A DNA stretch of 64,000 bases from Robertmurraya siralis (GTDB lineage Bacteria; Bacillota; Bacilli; Bacillales; Cytobacillaceae): contig NZ_SWLZ01000012.1 in NCBI RefSeq assembly GCF_005502275.1, forward strand, positions 59,080 through 123,079, read 5' to 3'. The notes under the pieces were generated by a model, which saw only the letters and a list, made by a program, of their open reading frames with translations, was not told the origin of the DNA and ran no database searches. Below, in pieces: positions 36,705 through 45,393 of the stretch. Every line of letters starts with the position of its first letter. Position 1 is the first letter of the stretch. The position numbers and the translations under genes were made by a program.

Positions 36705-36934
36705 AATAACCCTCCTGTCATAAAACCTACAAATAAATTTACGGATGAGCAAAGCAGAAGTTTCAAAAGAAGAATATTAGCGCTAGTTAGGTTCCCCTTA
36801 AATGTAGGAGAACTATCGATTTGTTTCTTACTATTTGATCGTCTCTTAAAGAAGGAGAGTGCTAAATTTGCACTAAACATAAATACAACCCACAAAAGAG
36901 TTCGCCTTGAAATACAAATTCAATATTTTTGCAC

Positions 36935-36968
36935 AAAAAAAGGGATGAGAACTGTTCCCATCATCCCC
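36935..36968 (-). terminator. Terminator of the yedE-yedF operon
   Basis: On the minus strand GGGATGA and TCATCCC pair and seven T follow, starting at the yedF stop codon. Confidence 0.85.
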
Positions 36969-37213
36969 TACTTAACCACTTTTATATAAAAGTAAATATC
37001 TTGACCGTCCTTTTCTGGCGCAACTACCAACTCATACCCGTGCTTAACAGCTTCTTCCGGTACGCTACGGAAGGACTGTGGACAATCGGCAATCACTTCC
37101 AACACCTCTCCAATTCTCATCGTTTTCAGCGCATCCAGCGCATAAATAACTGGGTATGGTCAAGGTTCACCACGAATATCTAAGGTGTAGTCGATTTCAA
37201 GTTCTTGTGACAT
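36968..37213 (-). CDS. yedF: YedF/TusA-family protein with in-frame TGA at the CPxP cysteine (candidate selenoprotein)
   Basis: Read through the TGA at 37160-37162 the frame gives 81 residues: LDIRGEP-X-PYPVIYALDAL, then VLEVIADCPQSFRSVPEEA. It matches E. coli YedF closely, where X is the Cys of the CPYP motif. The rest of the frame is clean, the ATG is 8 bp after AAAGGAGG, and the gene lies 3 bp after yedE with a terminator after it, so nothing else looks decayed. Selenoproteins with UPxP in this family are known. A short hairpin follows the TGA. Alternative: a recent nonsense mutation; the first open piece is only 17 codons. Confidence 0.8.
37120..37162 (-). promoter_or_regulatory. Candidate bacterial SECIS hairpin after the TGA
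   Basis: Starting from the UGA, GCGC-UGGAU-GCGC forms a small apical stem-loop at nucleotides 22-34 with a weak UUU/AAA lower stem. Distance and a G as second loop base agree with bacterial SECIS rules, but the stem is short. Confidence 0.4.
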
Positions 37214-37216
37214 GGA

Positions 37217-38443
37217 TTAAACCTCCTTTATGGTGATATGTTTCGTTTGTTCATGTTTAATTCCTGTTCCATAACGAAACCGTTTTTCCCACCAATTTGA
37301 GAACAAGAACCATAGCACTAACATAATTAACGTACCAATAAGAGCTCCTGTTGGCCCCCATTCAGTAATTAAATTAACCTGCGGCCATCCAGCTGCAAGT
37401 GTATTGAAAATGCCAAAGTGATCCCAGCCATAGGATAACAGGGTAGCCCCAACAATGTTCCCTGCTCCCACAATCAAAAACAATACTTGTCCCTCCATGG
37501 CACGATACATCATCCCTGTTTCACAGCCTCCAGCAAGAACAATTCCGAATCCAAATAAAAGACCGCCGATTATAGTACTAGGTGCGGCGATTTTAATAAT
37601 TTGGGTAGAGCCTGCTTGAATAAAAATAAAAGTAACAACAACGCTAATAATCATCCCTACTGCGATCGCCTTTGACATGATGGCACGTCCACTAATCCAT
37701 AAATCGCGGAATGCGGATGTGAAACAAATTTGTCCCCGTTCAATCAAAATACCAAAGAATGCCCCTGCAAGTGCGCCAACTGCAAGTAGATTTTTGCCTG
37801 TAGCAAGAAAATATACAATAATCCCCGCATATACGCAAGCTAACAACCACCCTAAAACGGGTTGTATATTCGAGTTCTTTATTTTTTTCCTTTTCATACT
37901 TCTTTTTCCTTTACTGCTTTGAAGGTTTGGTTTTCCAAGCCACCATCTTGTATTGACCACTTTTACTCCAAAAAAAGTTCCGACCGCTGTCATAATCATA
38001 AAAATCCATGCGTGGAAAGAAAACTGAGGAACCCCCGTAAAAAAGGCAGCTAAGTTACACCCCATTGCCAGTCTCGCACCAAAACCAGCAATAATCCCAC
38101 CAATAAATCCTTGTACAAGACGGCGTTTTTGGTTAGGTATACGAATTTTGAAACTGCTACTTAACAAAATCATCATCAATGCTCCCACGAGCATGCCAAT
38201 CACAATCCAGCCATCCGTACGATTAAGAGGAGACCCATTTATCCCAATTAACTCGAAGTAGGCCCATTTGGACACATCCACACCGAACCATTGTAAAACA
38301 TGTCCTCCTAATCTTGTAAACTCCCCCGTTACAGCCCAGACAGTTCCGGTTATTCCAAAATATAGTGCGCTGAGCAATCCTGCAATTCCAATCGCTACAT
38401 AAGGGTTCCAATATTCTTTAAATATTTTATGGTATAAATTCAT
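37217..38443 (-). CDS. yedE: YedE/FdhT-type membrane transporter (YeeE/YedE family)
   Basis: 408 residues with about ten membrane segments. The sequence tracks E. coli YedE along its length: GITGTVWAVTGEFTR, GARLAMGCNLAAFFTG, ERGQICFTSAFRDLW and LAGGCETGMMYRA, with the conserved cysteines in GCNL and GGCE. The family moves sulfur or selenium compounds; YedE/FdhT has been linked to selenium supply for selenoproteins. The gene is flanked by the two halves typical of YedF: the DsrE-like gene before it and the TusA-like gene after it. Confidence 0.92.
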   Translation of the reverse strand: MNLYHKIFKEYWNPYVAIGIAGLLSALYFGITGTVWAVTGEFTRLGGHVLQWFGVDVSKWAYFELIGINGSPLNRTDGWIVIGMLVGALMMILLSSSFKIRIPNQKRRLVQGFIGGIIAGFGARLAMGCNLAAFFTGVPQFSFHAWIFMIMTAVGTFFGVKVVNTRWWLGKPNLQSSKGKRSMKRKKIKNSNIQPVLGWLLACVYAGIIVYFLATGKNLLAVGALAGAFFGILIERGQICFTSAFRDLWISGRAIMSKAIAVGMIISVVVTFIFIQAGSTQIIKIAAPSTIIGGLLFGFGIVLAGGCETGMMYRAMEGQVLFLIVGAGNIVGATLLSYGWDHFGIFNTLAAGWPQVNLITEWGPTGALIGTLIMLVLWFLFSNWWEKRFRYGTGIKHEQTKHITIKEV

Positions 38444-38477
38444 TTTATGATGAATCTCCTTTTAAAAACTTTTCTAC

Positions 38478-38816
38478 TTAAGATAATGTAATCACTTCAT
38501 ATTTAGAAGATAACTCAATAAAGTGTTGCATACTGCTGATTTTTCCAACCACTAACTTCTTCTCTAGTTCATAGTAGTCGACGCATGTTTTACAGGCTAG
38601 AACGTCAACACCTTTCTTCTCCAGTTCGATTAAATGAAGAGAAACGAGAGAATCCTCTGTTAATGTTCGTACACCCCTATTCATACAAAAAATGGCCTTA
38701 GGTAACTCTTCCTTTTGCTTAAGAATGGTAAAGAAGGTTTCTAAAATTCCCTCTCCTAATTCTGCTTCCCCCTTCCCAAGCTGATCAGATGAAAGCAATA
38801 TAATTTTATTTTCCAT
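38478..38816 (-). CDS. DsrE-like protein (YedF C-terminal domain type)
   Basis: 112 residues. ILLSSDQLGKGEAELGEGIL at the start and VLACKTCVDYYELEKKLVVG in the middle are the hallmark of the C-terminal half of long YedF proteins (selenium-metabolism YedF family), including the CxxC pair. Here it is a separate gene 34 bp before yedE. It probably relays a sulfur or selenium atom together with the TusA-like protein encoded at 36968-37213. Confidence 0.82.
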   Translation of the reverse strand: MENKIILLSSDQLGKGEAELGEGILETFFTILKQKEELPKAIFCMNRGVRTLTEDSLVSLHLIELEKKGVDVLACKTCVDYYELEKKLVVGKISSMQHFIELSSKYEVITLS

Positions 38817-39141
38817 TAATTTTCCCCTTCTTAAAAGTTTTCTTAATTCGATGATAAATAGCTATAAATCAAGATTAATTCTCACATTTTCAAATTTTAA
38901 CATTTAATCATCTAGTATATTCATTCATTTTTTAGATAGAATCAATAAATATTTATCTATTTTTTGAATGTGCAGTTGAGTAAAATAGGAATTTCTTGAA
39001 CGAATGGAATTTAGGAGATAGTGTAAGTTCCTTCTACTTTGAAGTGATAGGTAAGGCCTCCTTAACATTGTATGATCTTATGAAAAATAGAACGTCCCTC
39101 CTTCCTGCTTTGTTTTACAGTTCAGAGGGAACGAAATCGAT
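38817..39141. other. Intergenic region
   Basis: Should contain the promoter of the yed operon; I see no strong consensus. The terminator of the upstream pair lies at 39083-39135. Confidence 0.4.
39083..39135 (-). terminator. Terminator of the desulfidase-ECF pair
   Basis: On the minus strand CGTTCCCTC pairs with GAGGGACG across a long loop, followed by a T-rich stretch. Confidence 0.6.
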
Positions 39142-39609
39142 TTATGTTCGCAAATAATGTTTTTCGCCGTCGAAAACAGGAATTTCATCGTTAGGTAGAT
39201 ACCATTGTGTTTGAAGATGAATGTTGTGCTTTTTTAAAAGCCTATGTAACTCCTCCATATACACACCACGCGTTGGATCACAGGAAGGGCTGCTTTGTAT
39301 AGCGAGTGAACCGACGATTTCATATCCCGCACATGTATATTCTTTCAATTGTTCAATAATAGGCAGTAATATTTTTCGACAATGAGTGCGATATTCTTCA
39401 TTATTGTATTCTTCATATGTCATCGATGGTCTGTCTAAGCCTAGAAAAGTAAATTCCGGGCATGGGAGCTGCAGGACACCTACTCCTTTTTTTTCAATCC
39501 ATCGTAAAGCAGAAGGAATCGCACCAAGTGCTCTTGCTTCATCATCAATGACTGTGTTTTGATTTAAAATACAATGGGAAGATAGCAATATTTTCTTGCT
39601 ACGCTGCAT
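39142..39609 (-). CDS. TudS-related putative desulfidase (CD3072 family)
   Basis: 155 residues from the ATG at 39609, overlapping the end of the ECF S gene by 11 bp. Three cysteines stand in the pattern expected for a [4Fe-4S] thiouracil desulfidase relative: SHCILNQNTV, LPCPEF and SSPSCDPTRGVY. The same two-gene pair (desulfidase plus ECF S component) is known from Clostridioides difficile (CD3072/CD3073). A reasonable inference is that the pair imports and desulfurises a thiolated nucleobase. Confidence 0.8.
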   Translation of the reverse strand: MQRSKKILLSSHCILNQNTVIDDEARALGAIPSALRWIEKKGVGVLQLPCPEFTFLGLDRPSMTYEEYNNEEYRTHCRKILLPIIEQLKEYTCAGYEIVGSLAIQSSPSCDPTRGVYMEELHRLLKKHNIHLQTQWYLPNDEIPVFDGEKHYLRT

Positions 39610-40177
39610 GTTTATTCGCTCCAATATGATAGACTTTTAATAGATAAGGGAGTTTTGAAACAATAAACATAACGAGCAGACATGTGGCAATTTTATCAAG
39701 GAAGTTTCCGGTAACTCTTGATATGAATGTTGAAGCAAATACGCTTTCCCCTGAAGCTCTTAGCCATAAAACGATGACATCCATTCCGCTGCCATTCAGA
39801 CCACCGAAGACAGCAACTGAAATGGGAGTGCCAATCAACGGTGCAATAATTGCTAATATCATTCCAGTTATTAATGCAACATACCACTTCATGAAATTAA
39901 ATTTCCTTGCCATAAAGCCAACGACAAGTGCGACGGCAATATTAACAATTCCGAAAAATATCGCCGATGGTGATGAGGTTACACCTAATACAAGATTGGT
40001 TAACAAACCAACAAGTGCTCCCCACCATGGACCATATAAAACTGCCATCAATACTGTACCTATTGTGTCTAGAAACAATAATGGTATTTTCAATCCACTT
40101 ACGACGGTTCCTAGCACAACATTTAATGTAATACACATTGCTCCATAAGTTAAAATCAATGGTTTTCTTTTGTTCAT
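39599..40177 (-). CDS. ECF transporter S component (CD3073 family)
   Basis: 192 residues from the ATG at 40177 behind AGGAGGAG. Five to six membrane helices; LDTIGTVLMAVLYGPWWGALVGLL is the typical S-component signature between helices 2 and 3. Coupled by an 11-bp overlap to the putative desulfidase, so the substrate is probably the compound that enzyme acts on. Shared ECF energising subunits are not in the window. Confidence 0.82.
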   Translation of the reverse strand: MNKRKPLILTYGAMCITLNVVLGTVVSGLKIPLLFLDTIGTVLMAVLYGPWWGALVGLLTNLVLGVTSSPSAIFFGIVNIAVALVVGFMARKFNFMKWYVALITGMILAIIAPLIGTPISVAVFGGLNGSGMDVIVLWLRASGESVFASTFISRVTGNFLDKIATCLLVMFIVSKLPYLLKVYHIGANKHAA

Positions 40178-40341
40178 ATCTCTTCTCCTCCTATTCAAAA
40201 TATATCATCAATCGGAGAACGTAAGGATAGTTTAAATCGATATGAACGATATGTATTAATTGAAGAAATCTATTCGAAACTTGTGAAAATGGTTTAAGCA
40301 ATTATTTCAATCGATAGTTAACAAATTTATATTACATTTTT

Positions 40342-40356
40342 ACGTATAATATACGT
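40342..40356. promoter_or_regulatory. Palindrome in the spacer
   Basis: ACGTATAATATACGT is a perfect 7+1+7 inverted repeat between the pentapeptide remnant and the ECF gene (about 165 bp upstream of its ATG). Possible operator; no partner known. Confidence 0.35.
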
Positions 40357-40375
40357 TGCAATTCCAATCAGACAT

Positions 40376-40655
40376 TTAGTCTTTAATAATTAACCCGAGT
40401 AAACTCGCAAATTGTAATGCCTGATAAGTTGAGACTTTACAACCTCTCATATCCTTCATATCAATAATTAACTGCTCAAATGTCGAGGTACTGATATCAA
40501 CCCCTTTTAATGAAGTTTCACTAAAATTAGCTCCTTCTAATTGACACTCATGAAATTCCACATTTTTAAATTTGCAGTTAAAGAAATCAATCCCTTTAAG
40601 CGAACTATTTTGATAGATGGTCTTTTCCAGTTTCGAATCAGCAAATGAGCCAAAT
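40376..40655 (-). pseudogene. Pentapeptide-repeat protein, C-terminal fragment
   Basis: An open frame of about 93 codons without a usable start reads FADSKLEKTIYQNSSLKGID, then ANFSETSLKGVDISTSTFEQL and ends LLGLIIKD. The A(D/N)LXX-like pentads and the C-terminal helix match pentapeptide-repeat proteins of about 210 residues, so the N-terminal half is gone. An in-frame TGA lies just upstream. Confidence 0.7.
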
Positions 40656-40840
40656 CAACACTGACATTGACAAAATCTTATTTTTAAAGGGCTCTTCCTT
40701 ATTATCTTAATCTTAAATTGCAAGGGAAGCGAATCTTAAAACGCTTTAATAGTAACAATGAACCAGGATCAGTTTGATTTAGCCATTATTCCCTAGCAGC
40801 AAATTTACTACTTATTTTTAAATATATACTGACCTTAAAA

Positions 40841-40873
40841 CAAAAAATCTGCCCACACTAAGAAGGACAGATT
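40841..40873 (-). terminator. Terminator below the SDR remnant
   Basis: On the minus strand AATCTGTCC pairs with GGGCAGATT, followed by TTTTTTG. Confidence 0.65.
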
Positions 40874-40955
40874 CTTATTCATACATAGATACTTCTAGAA
40901 GCAAAATTACTCACAACGCAGAATTCTCTTTGTTTTGTTAAAACGTCCGCTAGCT

Positions 40956-41298
40956 TCACATAGCTGTTAATCCACCATCAACAACATATTCAGCTCCAGT
41001 GGAATAGCTTGATTCATCAGAAGCCAAGTACAACACGAGACTTGTCACTTCCCTAGGTTGAGCCATTCGGGCAAGCGGAACCTGTTTCGCATATTCTTTA
41101 ATCATCTCAACGGCATCACCTTCTGTTACCATTGTTGTTTCAATTATTCCAGGATGCACCGAATTTACTCTAATTCCCAATGGAGCCAATTGAAGAGATG
41201 CTGCTTTTGTCATCCCGCGGACAGCAAATTTTGTATCGGTATAACCTACTGCACCTCCAACTAGCCCGTTAATGGAAATTTCTTTTATAGAAACAGAT
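40956..41298 (-). pseudogene. Short-chain dehydrogenase, C-terminal fragment
   Basis: The frame contains the catalytic YxxxK (YTDTK), KFAVRGMTKAASLQLAPLGI, RVNSVHPGIIETTM and GAEYVVDGGLTAM, i.e. the last about 110 residues of an SDR enzyme. The NAD-binding Rossmann half is missing and a stop lies just before. A short internal start (MTKAAS) exists but would not give a working enzyme. Confidence 0.8.
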
Positions 41299-41435
41299 CT
41301 TTACTTATTTTTACCGGAAGGAGCAAGAAAAAGCAGTTAATAACCTACTAGACTCTTATAAAAATTCTAGCTGTTTTAAAATGCTAGAAAACTATCCTTT
41401 CATTATTTTAACAAGTGCAAGTACTTTGCTCTCCC

Positions 41436-42866
41436 TTACTGCTTTTCTCTCATTAGTTTTTTATCTCTATCCAGCTCTTCCTGTGAACTGCTTTTATCTT
41501 TAATGAAAAAAGAAATAATCAGCCCACTAAGTGTGAGGAGCGCCACAACAATGAATGCTACATTAGCCCCATATATGTCAGGATTTATAATTTCTCTGCT
41601 AGCTGCCGACCTTTCTGATGTCGTCATAACTGTGACAAGTATTGCTGTTCCGACAGAAGCAGCAATTTGTCGCATCGTGTTATCCATTGCTGTTCCATGA
41701 GGGATTAATCGTTTAGGCAATTGATTTAAGCCTGCTGTTGCAATAGGCATCAAGACCATTGATAAGCCAAACATTCGAATGCTGTACATAATCGTTAAAT
41801 ATGTTATTGTTGTCGATGTATCTAAACGAATAAAAGCAAATGAAGAAATCGTTAAAATAATCAAACCTACCATCACAAGTTTCTTGGCACCAAATTTATC
41901 AAAAATTCTTCCCGAAACCGGAGACATCAATCCAGTTATTACTGCCCCTGGTAGCAATGTCAGGCCCGCTTCAAAGGCGCTGAAATCACGCATATTTTGC
42001 ATATAAAGCGGTATGAGTGTTTCGACTCCTATCAGCCCCATGAAAGCAATCATTCCAATTGCTACAGCAAATGGGAAAATCGAATATGTAAAGACACGGA
42101 ACTCGAGCATCGGATGCTTTAGCTTTAATTGCCGGTAAATAAAAATGACAAGTGACACTACTCCTATAGTCAGAGATAATATCGTGATCATTGTAAACCA
42201 GCCATTATTACCTGCCGATGTAAATCCATATAGCAAGCCACCAAAACCGAAAGATGAAAAAATGATTGATGGAATATCAAGCTTTGGCTTTTGCACTTCT
42301 GTAACATTTTTTAGAGCGAAAAACGCGATAATGATATCAATAATTGCGATAGGCAAAATAATATAAAATAGCACCCGCCACGAATAATGTTCCGTTACAT
42401 AACCGGATAACGCCGGCCCAATTGCCGGTGCAAATGAGATTACCAGTCCAATCAGCCCCATTGCTGCTCCACGTTTGTTGACAGGAAAAATCATTAAAAA
42501 TACCGTTTGCATCAAGGGTAGCATTACGCCAGCACCAGTGGATTGAATGACGCGACCGACTAATAGCATTGGAAAATTCGGGGCAATAGCTGCGACAAAT
42601 GTGCCCACTGCAAATACGCTCATCGCTGTTATAAATAGCTGTCTAGTCGAAAAACGCTCTAATAAAAACGCACTAATTGGAATCATAATGCCGTTAACTA
42701 GCATAAAGACAGTTGTTAGCCATTGCGCGGTATTAGCTGTAATTCCCATCTCTTCCATAATCGGCGGAATTGCTGTAATCATTAATGTTTGATTTAATAT
42801 AGCAATAAACGACCCTGCAAGTAACAAGATAACAATTGTTCTTCTGTTGAAATTTAAATTTTGCAT
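41436..42866 (-). CDS. MFS drug efflux transporter (DHA2/EmrB-like)
   Basis: 476 residues with about 14 membrane helices. GRVIQSTGAGVMLPLMQTV and FAPAIGPALSGYV correspond to motif C of the 14-helix DHA2 antiporters; SAFLLERFSTRQLF is motif A. Such proteins export drugs with protons. The ATG follows GGGAAGG. No regulator is adjacent. Confidence 0.9.
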   Translation of the reverse strand: MQNLNFNRRTIVILLLAGSFIAILNQTLMITAIPPIMEEMGITANTAQWLTTVFMLVNGIMIPISAFLLERFSTRQLFITAMSVFAVGTFVAAIAPNFPMLLVGRVIQSTGAGVMLPLMQTVFLMIFPVNKRGAAMGLIGLVISFAPAIGPALSGYVTEHYSWRVLFYIILPIAIIDIIIAFFALKNVTEVQKPKLDIPSIIFSSFGFGGLLYGFTSAGNNGWFTMITILSLTIGVVSLVIFIYRQLKLKHPMLEFRVFTYSIFPFAVAIGMIAFMGLIGVETLIPLYMQNMRDFSAFEAGLTLLPGAVITGLMSPVSGRIFDKFGAKKLVMVGLIILTISSFAFIRLDTSTTITYLTIMYSIRMFGLSMVLMPIATAGLNQLPKRLIPHGTAMDNTMRQIAASVGTAILVTVMTTSERSAASREIINPDIYGANVAFIVVALLTLSGLIISFFIKDKSSSQEELDRDKKLMREKQ

Positions 42867-43016
42867 AACATACCTTCCCTCTTGCTTTAGATTACTTTAT
42901 AAAGAATACATGATTCGGTACCAATATTCTATTAGTTTGTTTCCAATTTAATGAAATTTAAGAGCAGCTTTGTTTACAGACATTTTGTAACAGCAAAAAC
43001 AAAAAATGGATTAAAA

Positions 43017-43047
43017 ACAAAAAACAGCAGGAACAGTTCCTGCTGTT
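43017..43047 (-). terminator. Terminator of the first DoxX gene
   Basis: AACAGCAGGAAC and its complement lie back to back; on the minus strand TTTTTTG follows. Confidence 0.75.
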
Positions 43048-43066
43048 GGATTGGTTATATTTCAAA

Positions 43067-43582
43067 TCATGTAGAAATTGTATGACTTGCTTCATGCTTA
43101 TCTTTATTCATTACTTTACGGAGGTATGGCAATACGTAGCGATCTAATCCGTATTTACCAGCATTATAGCCTGCTGCTGCAATAAATACTCCCATGATGA
43201 TGTCTGTTGGGTTATGAGATACAGTGCCGGAAAGCATGAATGAGAAATTCATCACGAGGGCAAAAAATGCTGCTGCTGTTGTTAAACAGCCAAGTATCAA
43301 ACCTAAACCAACTAATAATTCTCCCCAGGCAACGAGAGTGCTAAATAAACCTGCATTTGGAACGGCAAAGCTGTCCAAAAATGTTACCCAACCACTATAC
43401 ACTGCTGAACCATCCGGTCCCGTAACAGGGTTGGCAACTGCTCCCTTTAAAAAGCCACTTGCATCAAATCCTCCTGTAATTTTGCCCCATCCTGCTGTCA
43501 TCCATGCCCAACCAAGATAAATACGCACGACCGTTAAAATAACTGCAACAATATTGTTCTCCCTTAATAATTTACCAATCAT
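43067..43582 (-). CDS. DoxX family membrane protein (copy 1)
   Basis: 171 residues from the ATG at 43582 behind GGGGAGA. Four membrane helices with YLGWAWMTAGWGKITGGFDASGF, ELLVGLGLILG and FSFMLSGTVSHNP, typical of the DoxX/MauE-like group of electron-transfer-associated membrane proteins. It is nearly identical to the gene at 45751-46266. A Rex-box-like site lies about 85 bp upstream. Role probably linked to quinone or redox balance; not established. Confidence 0.85.
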   Translation of the reverse strand: MIGKLLRENNIVAVILTVVRIYLGWAWMTAGWGKITGGFDASGFLKGAVANPVTGPDGSAVYSGWVTFLDSFAVPNAGLFSTLVAWGELLVGLGLILGCLTTAAAFFALVMNFSFMLSGTVSHNPTDIIMGVFIAAAGYNAGKYGLDRYVLPYLRKVMNKDKHEASHTIST

Positions 43583-43665
43583 AATAAATCTCCCCTTATG
43601 CAACTTGCTAATATTATTTTCTTTCTACTTAAAGATTAGCATTAAAAACTAAGAAATACATTATA

Positions 43666-43683
43666 TTGTGATTTTATTCACAA
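43666..43683. promoter_or_regulatory. Rex-box-like operator of DoxX copy 1
   Basis: TTGTGATTTTATTCACAA fits the Rex consensus TTGTGAA-N4-TTCACAA at 13 of 14 defined bases. Rex senses NADH/NAD+. Confidence 0.72.
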
Positions 43684-43829
43684 ATTTGATACAAAGTTAT
43701 GGCAGACTTTTGAACATGGTTCATCAATAATTTAATGTGTAGGAAAACTTATCTTTTTTCTTCTAACTTGCATATATCGATAACATTTTTGTTGTTTTCT
43801 CTCATACACTTTATGTAGAGGTGATGACT

Positions 43830-44270
43830 GTGGCGAGGGTGAAATATACGGAAAGCGATGTAGCCTTAGTGGCAAGAATGATGCGGGCTGAGGCTGAAGG
43901 GGAAGGTCGACTCGGAATGCTTATGGTTGGCAATGTTATCGTCAATCGACTTAAAGCGAATTGTTTAGACTTTAAAGATTTAAGAACGATTTCACATGTT
44001 ATTTTCCATGTTCAAGGAGGAAATTATTCCTTCGAAGCTGTACAGAAAGGAAATGTTTTTTATAATCCTGCACGTGCTGTTGAAAAGAAATTAGCGAAAC
44101 AAACTTTAGAATTTTGGAGAGAACATCCTTCCAAGTATGCATTATGGTACTTTAATCCGTATGCTCCCTGTCCACCTACATGGTATGATCAGCCATTTGC
44201 AGGACAATTCAAACAACATTGCTATTATGAACCACAGGCAAATACATGTGATAGTGTATATGCATGGTAA
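43830..44270 (+). CDS. cwlJ: Spore germination cell-wall hydrolase CwlJ
   Basis: 146 residues from a GTG at 43830, 6 bp after AGAGGTG; the upstream ATG lies inside the ribosome binding site. The whole length matches CwlJ: SDVALVARMMRAEAEGEGR with the catalytic Glu, VGNVIVNRL, and the C-terminal LWYFNPYAPCPPTWYDQPF. It hydrolyses spore cortex during germination. No gerQ neighbour is seen, unlike B. subtilis. Confidence 0.9.
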   Translation: MARVKYTESDVALVARMMRAEAEGEGRLGMLMVGNVIVNRLKANCLDFKDLRTISHVIFHVQGGNYSFEAVQKGNVFYNPARAVEKKLAKQTLEFWREHPSKYALWYFNPYAPCPPTWYDQPFAGQFKQHCYYEPQANTCDSVYAW

Positions 44271-44339
44271 AAAATCGCCAGCGGCAGCGACTTTTACCTT
44301 CTGCAAATACTTTAATTATAGTTTTCTTTCCAAGATGAA

Positions 44340-44360
44340 CTGCCCGTTGTTTACGGGCAG
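44340..44360 (+). terminator. Hairpin between cwlJ and the DUF1129-like gene
   Basis: CTGCCCGT and ACGGGCAG form a strong 8-bp stem with a 5-base loop between convergent genes; only a weak T tract follows. Confidence 0.6.
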
Positions 44361-44367
44361 CATTCCT

Positions 44368-45042
44368 TTAATCCTTATTCATCTGCTTACGTACATAAAT
44401 ACTTGCCAAAATTACTGCGCCAGTGAGCAAAGATGCCCACCATGAGAATTCAAAAGAAGGACCGATTTTGGGCAGAAACTTGACTGTTAATAAGATCAAA
44501 GCCATACCGATGGCTCCAATGAGACCAGCTTTCATTATCTCTTTCCATTTGCTTTGTTTTTCCTTAAACAAAGTGCCCTCAATCAACTTTAAAATATATA
44601 TTATCGTCACAATCACAAATGTGGCAATGACGAATGCAATCACGATAACAGTAACCGGATATACAGTTGAATTAACTGCTGTGAACGGGGACAATACTAA
44701 GAAAAGAAAACCTCTAATTATAAGCAGCCAACCAACAATATTGGCAACAATCCCACTAATGAACGGGAACAGTTCTCGTTTCTTAGATTTTGGAAGCTGC
44801 TCGATAATTTCATCTGCATACCCTTTTAAGTCATCACCAAATATATCTTTTCCTGTTTTTCCTATCTGCTGCCCTTCAAGTAGATGATCAAGTAATTCCA
44901 TTAATATTTCTTCTGTATGCAATTCGGAAAGTCTGAACTTAAGTCGGATATAAATTAATAAATCACTATAATATGCTTCATTTTCTGGAGTTAATAATTC
45001 TCTTTTGCGATTGTTCTCTTCAACCAAAGCTTTAACATTCAT
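44368..45042 (-). CDS. Membrane protein with HAAS-like N-terminal domain (DUF1129-like)
   Basis: 224 residues. A helical, charged N-terminus of about 85 residues (LTPENEAYYSDLLIYIRLK, EEILMELLDHLLEGQ) precedes four membrane helices (about 95-115, 125-150, 168-186, 198-215). This helical-domain-plus-membrane layout next to a PadR gene is a common module. Start overlaps the PadR stop by 4 bp (ATGA). Function unknown; it probably responds to the same signal as the regulator. Confidence 0.75.
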   Translation of the reverse strand: MNVKALVEENNRKRELLTPENEAYYSDLLIYIRLKFRLSELHTEEILMELLDHLLEGQQIGKTGKDIFGDDLKGYADEIIEQLPKSKKRELFPFISGIVANIVGWLLIIRGFLFLVLSPFTAVNSTVYPVTVIVIAFVIATFVIVTIIYILKLIEGTLFKEKQSKWKEIMKAGLIGAIGMALILLTVKFLPKIGPSFEFSWWASLLTGAVILASIYVRKQMNKD

Positions 45043-45374
45043 AACTGGCTTCCTCCCCCTATCAGCAATTCATTGACTGGTTTTGATAATTGAGTCCATT
45101 CTTCGGTTATTAGTTGCAATGCCTTTTTCCCTTCTTCCGTCAAAAAATAATATTTGCGATTTGGACCGGATTCAGAAGGCTGCATTTCTCCTCTAATTAA
45201 GCGGTTTTTTTGAAGCCTTAATAAGATCGGATAGATTGTCCCTTCACTAACATCTGCTAAGCCAATCTGAAATAATTTTTGCGAAAGCTCGTAACCGTAC
45301 ACAGGCTCTTTCTCTATCACTGCCAATACACATCCATCTAATATCCCTTTTAACAACTGGCTTCTTATTGACAT
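45039..45374 (-). CDS. PadR-family transcriptional regulator
   Basis: 111 residues from the ATG at 45374 (45383 is also possible) behind AAAGG. Winged helix pattern LLKGILDGCVLAVIEKEPVYGYELSQKL, then VSEGTIYPILLRLQKNRLI and GPNRKYYFLTEEGKKAL, all diagnostic. The first gene of a two-gene operon with the membrane protein. Three 21-bp operator-like repeats upstream suggest autoregulation. Confidence 0.9.
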   Translation of the reverse strand: MSIRSQLLKGILDGCVLAVIEKEPVYGYELSQKLFQIGLADVSEGTIYPILLRLQKNRLIRGEMQPSESGPNRKYYFLTEEGKKALQLITEEWTQLSKPVNELLIGGGSQL

Positions 45375-45393
45375 TGGCATCATCCTTTCCTTG

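Noticed and set aside
36665..36895. 76-codon minus-strand frame with a hydrophobic C-terminus
   Set aside because: No ribosome binding site, a TTG start, and overlap with the start of the well-supported gene at 36704.
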